A DNA stretch of 64,000 nucleotides from Laburnicola sp. R22_1. Its lineage: Eukaryota > Ascomycota > Dothideomycetes > Pleosporales > Didymosphaeriaceae. Positions 58,401 through 64,000 of the stretch are shown here, one piece after another. The notes under the pieces are model-generated. The model worked only from the letters and a program-made list of their open reading frames with translations, ran no database searches and was not told where the DNA came from. Where the stretch lies: contig JACONQ010000001.1 of the NCBI GenBank assembly GCA_014281115.1, positions 1,550,001 through 1,614,000 on the forward strand. Direction: 5' to 3'. Every line of letters begins with the position of its first letter. Position 1 is the first letter of the stretch. The position numbers and the translations under genes were made by a program.

Positions 58401-58735
58401 GATACGTTGAGTATTGCTATTACCAAGCTTCAAGAGGAATTGCAACAGACGGACCTGTGGGATAACGTTGAGTTCAGAAAGTCCGTACTTACTGAGGCTC
58501 TGCCGGATCTGTTGGTGGAGATGGTTGGATTGGAGAAGATCTTAGAGAGGGTAAGTATCATGAAGACAGTCATCTCTGGGCTAGGCTGACAGCGTGACAG
58601 GTACCCGATAACTATGTACGCGCCATTTTCGGAAGCTATCTGGCGAGCCGATTTATTTACAACTACGGCATCAATGCCAGCCAATTCGCGTTCTTCGATT
58701 TCATGAACAAGCGCATGTCCAAGCTGAAGGCATGA
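55447..58735 (+). CDS. GDH2: NAD-specific glutamate dehydrogenase (3 exons)
   Basis: Exons are 55447-55796, 55844-58550 and 58601-58735, giving 1,063 residues, the size of the large fungal NAD-GDH subunit. It deaminates glutamate to 2-oxoglutarate and ammonium for nitrogen catabolism. The N-terminal ~450 residues are the long regulatory half; then come the dimerisation/catalytic blocks FRGFHLRFRDIARGGIRIV, the lysine-containing PEGGSKGVILLDL, the nucleotide-binding part LQTGGPDGDLGSNE, and IVEGANLFITQDA. The C-terminus SQFAFFDFMNKRMSKLKA is on the third exon. A second ATG nine bases downstream (CCACCATGTCG) has a better context and may be the real start. The coding sequence looks intact. Confidence 0.95.
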
Positions 58736-60030
58736 GCTATCGCGCTCTCGAGCAGCGTCTATGAAGGTGCCTTCGGAAAGCATTGCGCTCCGAGAAGCTC
58801 TGGGATGGGCAACTCTCAGTTGCAATCTGGCTGCACTTAGGTTGGGACTCGTCCAACCATTTCGGTTGGATCATATTGTTGTGCATCATGTGAAACGATT
58901 CATGGCGTTGGGTACAGGAAAAGTTCGGCATGGACAAAATTTCTTCATTTTCTTTCTGCATGCTTGAGATAGAGTAGCCGGCGCGTATGCACGATACGCG
59001 CCCACGTAGGCATACAATTTCAGGCGCTTCGACCGATATTTACATGTAATTCAAGAACTGAGCATCCACGTGGCATCATACTCAACAACAAGCGCTGTCC
59101 ATCTCATGCTGAATTGTGTCGAAGCGGTCACTTGAAAAGTTGTATTTACTCCGGGTATATAGAACCAACGCAGGCAAAACTAGACACCTCTGTAGGGATT
59201 CCTGTAATAAGCCTGCGTTAGTATTACATCTCCTGGGGTAGCACCCTATCTATACTAAAACTAAATAGAGTGTCTGGGTTTCTCTGCGGACTATGCAGGT
59301 GGCAGCGGGGAACGTCTAGAACCCCGAACTCACACTGAAAGCACCGAGTACGCAATGAGAAGCTAGAGCTATGGGAAACTATACGGCGCATGCTAACTGT
59401 AACCAATAGCCGGACTTGTGACCCGGATGTGAAACAAGAAGCCGAAGGAAGGGTGTGCCCAGGTGCTGTATGTGGCAGATGATCCCCTCTTTCCCTCCTC
59501 CACCCACCCTCCACAACGCGACATTTTGCTGTCGCTTTCCCTCCAACAACACCTCCAGCACACAGAGTAAGTCGATTTCGGGTCGCATATGTCTATTACA
59601 CAGTCCTTTGTGTTTTTCCTGTCCGCACCTTTCTTGTCGCGTCTGTTTCGAAGCAGAGAGGACGGGCGTGGGCGGCGTTTACACGTCGCTGGAGCAAAGC
59701 AAGCAAGCAGCTGCGTGCTATCCCAAACACTTTGCGCGCGCGCACACCGTCTTTTTCCTACTGGCAAAAGAGCGCGCAATAGAGACGCGTAGTTTTTCAC
59801 AAGAGGACGGGTGTTTTATTTCTCGGCCCGGAAATCTTTGTTTACGAGTGCATTCCGAGTGGGCACGCAGAGAGCGTGTTGTCCCCCCCCCCTCAAGCGC
59901 TAACAATCCCACGGTTCAGCTTTCAGCAATACACACACCCACACACATCACAACACCCGTCCTCTGTCTTCGCACACCTCACACCTCCTACTACTACATT
60001 CCAACCGTCTATAGCAATAGACACTACAAC
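58736..60030. other. Intergenic region between NAD-GDH and the basic protein gene
   Basis: 1,295 bp. No gene or RNA was recognised. The last 150 bp before the downstream start are very CA/C-rich (CACACACCCACACACATCAC type), typical of a highly transcribed fungal leader. A run of nine C lies near 59,883. Confidence 0.5.
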
Positions 60031-60546
60031 ATGGTTGCCACAACACGCACCAAGACGGGCAAGCTGCCGGAGAAGCTCGACGCCGCGCTCAACAGTGCTA
60101 CCGCGCCGGCGGCCAACACTTCGAAGCCGCGCGACAAGAAAGTAGCTGCGGGACGCGTGGAGAAGAAGACGGCGGCGGCGCCCAAGACCAAAGCCAAGAC
60201 GGTGAAGAAGGACAAGGCGCCTGCGACCAAGGCGAAGGATAAGGTGGTGGGAAAGGCAGAGAAGGCCGTGGACAAGGTCGAAGCGAAGCCCGAGAAGAAG
60301 GTATGTTGATCCTGTATACTTTGTGTGCATCGCCAGCTAGATGTAACTAACGCGTTTTGTAGGCTGCTGGCACAAAGGTATGATCGCCCCCCGTCCACGT
60401 TGCGTCTTGCTTTTAGGCCTTTTTGGGCACCCGCCGGGGGTACGTACCGTACTGTCGAGTGTCAATGCTAATGCGCAGCGTTCTTGTAGAAAGCGAAGAG
60501 CACGACGACGAAGAGTGCCGGTACTGCGCGGACCAGGAAGGCATAG
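60031..60546 (+). CDS. Lys/Ala-rich basic protein (3 exons)
   Basis: Exons are 60031-60300, 60363-60377 and 60490-60546, giving 113 residues. The middle exon is only 15 nt (AAGTK). The protein is made almost wholly of Lys, Ala, Thr, Pro and Val (for example KTKAKTVKKDKAPATKAKDK) and ends TARTRKA. It resembles the C-terminal tail of linker histone H1 but lacks the globular winged-helix domain, so it is not a normal H1. A nucleic-acid-binding protein of the nucleus or nucleolus is a guess from composition. GT-AG junctions keep frame, and the compositional bias continues into exons 2 and 3, supporting the model. Confidence 0.6.
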
Positions 60547-61534
60547 ACGCGTCGCGGATCATGGATACACGCGTCTAGGGTCGGTGTACGCGCGTCGTTA
60601 CACCACGGGTATAGGATCATGTCTTCCTCTCCTATTCATCGTATTGTTGAATCGATGATGGTTTCTGGGATGTATGTGGCTGGGCGGGTCACGGTCGGTT
60701 ATGCTATCTTTCTTGGTTGGTATATGGGCTGAATGAAATACCCAAAGGGTTCGGTTTGGGGAACGGGGCTTAGGCGCATGATGGGTAGTAATGACGAGTT
60801 CTTTCAGTGCTCCCTTCTGCCTGCTTCCTAAACTTTCTGAAGAAACGGTGATTCCAAGGAAACCACATTTATTAGCCTCTCGAGGGAGGACACCCCGGAA
60901 CAGAATACCCCTATCGCGCTCTTCAAGAATTAGCCAACGGCAGGCGGATAAAGTACCGTTCTCAGCATTTGCATCATCCCAGGGTAACGCATGGTATGTT
61001 GTACCTGGCGCTGTGTAGACCAGTGGTTACTGTGGGCTGTTTGGCAGAACCGCGAGCTGAGTAGCTCATCGAGACAAGGCAGTTCGTGAAAGAACGGTTC
61101 GGTCAATTGGATCCGCTAGCTAATCTGGGGTATCAAGTGCTTCTATCGTCTTCTCCCCACGTTTGTTCCTTGAATCCCGTGCTCACGCCGAAACCCGTAT
61201 TCCCCTCATGCCGGGTCAGAACCCAAGTCCGTGTGCCGACCGCCGTATCGCAGGGAAGAGGGTAACACCGGTTTACTAACTCTTTTCCGAATAGCTACTG
61301 GGAAGCCCGTGGTCGGTTGAGTTTGCGCCATGTTGTGACGGACGTGTGTTTTCATTCTAGCGAATGAGGGGCGTGCTGCCGTGTGAGACCGCCTACTCTA
61401 GTTAGTAAGCGGTGTTGGAGCTCACTTCCAATGCTATCCCACAGGTCCGCCCGACGACGCCTTCAAACGCTCTACTAGCATTTGCCGTCGAAACCCAACG
61501 TTGCCCTTGTATGCGGCATGACATCTCAGGTTGT
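60547..61534. other. Intergenic region between convergent basic-protein gene and GPN3
   Basis: 988 bp with no gene, RNA or repeat recognised; it holds the two 3' ends. Confidence 0.5.
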
Positions 61535-62482
61535 TCAGCCGTCCATGGCCGCTTCTAGATACTCGTCTTTGGGCTCTTTCGGCTCCTGCGCTTCGTGGTA
61601 TTGGATTGCGTCGTCGATGTAGCTGAGGACTGCGCCGAGGCTGTCCTCGTCTTGCACGTCGAGTTTGAGGAACGAGACCATGCTGAAGTCGTCGATGAGC
61701 TGGGCTACTGCCTTGTTCAGCCTGTCAAAAGAGGCCCCACTCATTACACTCTTGGTCGCGCCCGGGTCCTGGTAGCCCTTGATCACCTCCTCTTCTCCCT
61801 TCACCTTTCGTGAGGGATCATCCTCCAGAAGGGTTGGATCTGGGTCGACAAAGCGCCTTAGCTCGCGCTTCGCAACCTGCCCCTTGACCAGGTCCATCTT
61901 GCTCAGGATGTTGATGTGCGGCATCTCCAGCATCAACATGGCACTCATGGCGGACAGTGTGCCGGAGAAGAACTTGGGACGGTCGACGATGAAGGTTGCC
62001 TCGAGCAGGTAGGCGGCGCACATGTTGATGTTCAGCGAGCCGTGCATCAGCGTCTTGACCAGTTGCGGCAGAATGGGCACATGCGTGTACAGTTCAATCT
62101 GGCCAGGCATGTCAAAGACAATCAGGTACTCGTCCGTGACTTCCTCGAGCGGGTCGGTCAGGAAGTCGAGGTTCTCCATCAAGAACTCAAAGCAGTAGAT
62201 GAGGCCGCCGTTGGGCCCTAGGCTCATTTCATCCATGGCATCTTCGAGGCTGATCAGGTCCTTGATGTCGAGATCCGGATCAAAGGCGAAGTCTTCGGCG
62301 GCGGGGTCGAGATTGACGTAGAAGCATGGGCGCTTGTTGTGCTGGAGGTGCTGGATGAGGGACGCGCAGAAGGTGGATTTGCCGGCGCCGGCGGGGCCCT
62401 GGGCGCGCATGCAGCGTCAGCGTCCGTGGAGCGGTGGTGCAGACTGGAATCTTACCATGACCAGCGTGCCGTACTTGCTCAT
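61535..62482 (-). CDS. GPN3: GPN-loop GTPase 3 (2 exons)
   Basis: Minus-strand exons are 62482-62456 and 62398-61535, with a 57-nt intron, giving 296 residues. GPN GTPases help assemble and import RNA polymerase II. The G1 loop [11 protein letters not shown] spans the exon junction (first exon MSKYGTLVM). Other motifs are the switch region [10 protein letters not shown], the signature GPNGG in the insertion loop, the G3-like [12 protein letters not shown] and the G4-like [28 protein letters not shown] matches the Gpn3 subgroup. Length is normal. It is divergent from the SAM synthetase gene, with 465 bp between the starts. Confidence 0.93.
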
Positions 62483-62947
62483 GGCTGCGGTGGTGTGGGC
62501 GCTCAGCGCTGTTGGCTGTCGGAAATTTTGGGCGAAGGAAGCGGTCGGGGTTCGCTGCTCGCTGCTGCACGGCGGGGCACGGCGTCGATTGGGCCGGCGG
62601 CGGGGCGGTGAATGGCGTGCTGAGAGCGAGACTGGGTGACGGGGCCTGGGCCTGCGACGTCGGCGCCCTGTATGCCGCGCAACAGAGCTGGGCGCGGTGG
62701 AGCACAAGCACGTCTTTTCGGCAATTGGCCCTCTTTTCCAGAGGAACGCCCTCGCCGGGCTCCGACCGTCTTTAAAACCCCGAGCCCTCGATTCTGACCC
62801 AGCACCCCACTCTCTGTCGCTTTTTACCCTCCCATCCCTCCCCAAAACTGCACCCGGTCGCAAGTCCTACACTACCTTCTCGAGACAGACACACATACTC
62901 ACACACACCGCGCCAGCCTCCTGCCTGCCCACCCCTACCTGCCCACC
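62483..62947. promoter_or_regulatory. Divergent promoter region of GPN3 and SAM synthetase
   Basis: 465 bp. The half next to the SAM synthetase start is pyrimidine-rich with CACACA runs, common in strongly expressed fungal promoters and leaders. A TTTAAAA word lies near 62,772. No specific factor site is claimed. Confidence 0.5.
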
Positions 62948-64000
62948 ATGACTGCTACCAACGGCCACACCGTGCCTGGGCCGAAGCTCAACGTACGCGC
63001 TCCGTCCCGTTCCATGGACGCTCCGGCAGCCTGCTTACTCTTGTCCAGGGCAACACGTTCCTCTTCACCTCCGAGTCCGTCGGTGAGGGCCACCCCGACA
63101 AGATTGCGTGAGTGCCCTTCCCTTCCTCTCCAACCCGCCTCTCCGTCCTCTGGGACCAGACTGGGACCGGCGCGGCCATTCGTAGCCGCTCCGCGCTCCG
63201 CACCCCACATCTTATATCGTGTCGAGGCTGACACCCCGCAGCGACCAGGTCTCCGATGCCGTCCTCGACGCCTGCCTGCGGGAGGACCCGCTGTCCAAGG
63301 TCGCCTGCGAGACTGCCACCAAGACCGGCATGATCATGGTCTTCGGCGAAATCACCACCAAGGCCCGCCTCGACTACCAGAAGATCATCCGTGACGCCAT
63401 CAAGGACATCGGCTACGACCACTCCAACAAAGGCTTCGACTACAAGACCTGCAACGTGCTCGTCGCCATCGAGCAGCAGTCGCCCGACATTGCCCAGGGT
63501 CTGCACTATGATGACGCCCTCGAGAACCTCGGTGCCGGTGATCAGGGTATCATGTTCGGATATGCCACTGACGAGACCCCTGAACTCCTGCCCTTGACCC
63601 TGCTCCTCTCCCACAAGCTCAACAGCGCCATGAAGGAGGCCCGTAACAACGGCGAGCTCCCGTGGCTCCGGCCCGACACCAAGACGCAAGTCACTGTCGA
63701 GTACGCCCACGACAATGGCGCCGTCATCCCGCTCCGTGTCGACACTGTCGTCGTCTCCGCCCAGCACTCCGAGGACATCACCACCGAGGAGCTTCGCAAG
63801 GAGATCCTCGAGAAGATCATCAAGCGCGTCATCCCCGCCAAGTACCTTGACGACAAGACCGTCTTCCACATCCAGCCCTCTGGTCTCTTCATCATCGGTG
63901 GACCGCAAGGTGACGCCGGTCTCACCGGCCGTAAGATCATTGTCGACACCTACGGTGGCTGGGGAGCCCACGGTGGTGGTGCTTTCTCCGGAAAGGACTA
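62948..64000 (+). CDS. SAM2: S-adenosylmethionine synthetase, partial at window end (3 exons so far)
   Basis: Exons are 62948-62992, 63049-63107 and 63242-64000 (running off the window); 287 codons are visible of roughly 390-400. The enzyme makes S-adenosylmethionine from methionine and ATP. Motifs are [20 protein letters not shown] near residue 20, with the ATP-binding His, [15 protein letters not shown], and the glycine-rich P-loop-like block [20 protein letters not shown] near the end of the window. The start ATG has the context CCCACCATG. The short N-terminal exon ([15 protein letters not shown]) is variable among fungi. Only the C-terminal domain is missing, because of the window edge rather than truncation. 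Confidence 0.95.

Noticed and set aside
1..64000. tRNA genes, CRISPR arrays or a secondary-metabolite cluster
   Set aside because: I noticed no T-loop plus acceptor-stem pattern on either strand outside coding sequence. The arrays present are true tandem repeats without spacers, and no synthase, oxidase or transporter cluster is present.

Overview
This is a filamentous ascomycete (Pezizomycotina) chromosome segment. Many genes have short GT-AG introns of about 45-90 nt, intergenic spaces are small, and the protein set is typical of ascomycetes (ATG9, COG6, RFT1, NAD-glutamate dehydrogenase, BOL2, kinesin-10, GPN3). A block of transposon relics mutated in the style of repeat-induced point mutation (RIP) fits the same group. 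A dothideomycete is my best guess, but that is inference.

Bases 1 to about 14,280 form an AT-rich, gene-free compartment. It holds a 28-copy, 15-bp minisatellite and a Ty3/Gypsy-type retroelement on the minus strand (protease, RT, RNase H, integrase, chromodomain-like tail) full of TAA/TAG stops. Two other elements are nested inside its integrase. One is a Fot1/pogo-like DNA transposon with ~50-bp inverted repeats. The other is a 1,225-bp insert bounded by a perfect 14-bp direct repeat, carrying an unidentified 246-codon plus-strand frame. The compartment ends abruptly about 180 bp before the first intact gene.

Bases 14,470 to 64,000 are gene-rich. In order they hold: BOL2-like (+), COG6 (-), ATG9 (+), UBR7/Mlo2-like (-), MCM2 (+), RPL30 (+), RPL10 (+), a secreted mucin-like protein (-), kinesin-10 (+), a HAM1-like protein (-), mitochondrial malic enzyme (+), an unknown Ser/Pro-rich protein (-), a cysteine-rich small protein (-), a patatin-like phospholipase (-), a GNAT acetyltransferase (-), RFT1 (+), an RTG2 pseudogene (+), NAD-GDH (+), a Lys/Ala-rich basic protein (+), GPN3 (-) and S-adenosylmethionine synthetase (+, cut by the window end). 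Most are housekeeping genes and do not form one pathway. Two pairs are suggestive: divergent COG6/ATG9 (both membrane trafficking), and RTG2 (broken) near GDH2 (both linked to mitochondrial and nitrogen metabolism in yeast).

The least ordinary items are the multiply broken RTG2 copy, the nested RIP-marked insert of unknown class, a 160-bp MITE-like element at 44.33-44.49 kb, and the two possible starts of the malic enzyme. I saw no tRNA, rRNA, CRISPR array or secondary-metabolite cluster, and no clear undescribed multi-gene system.
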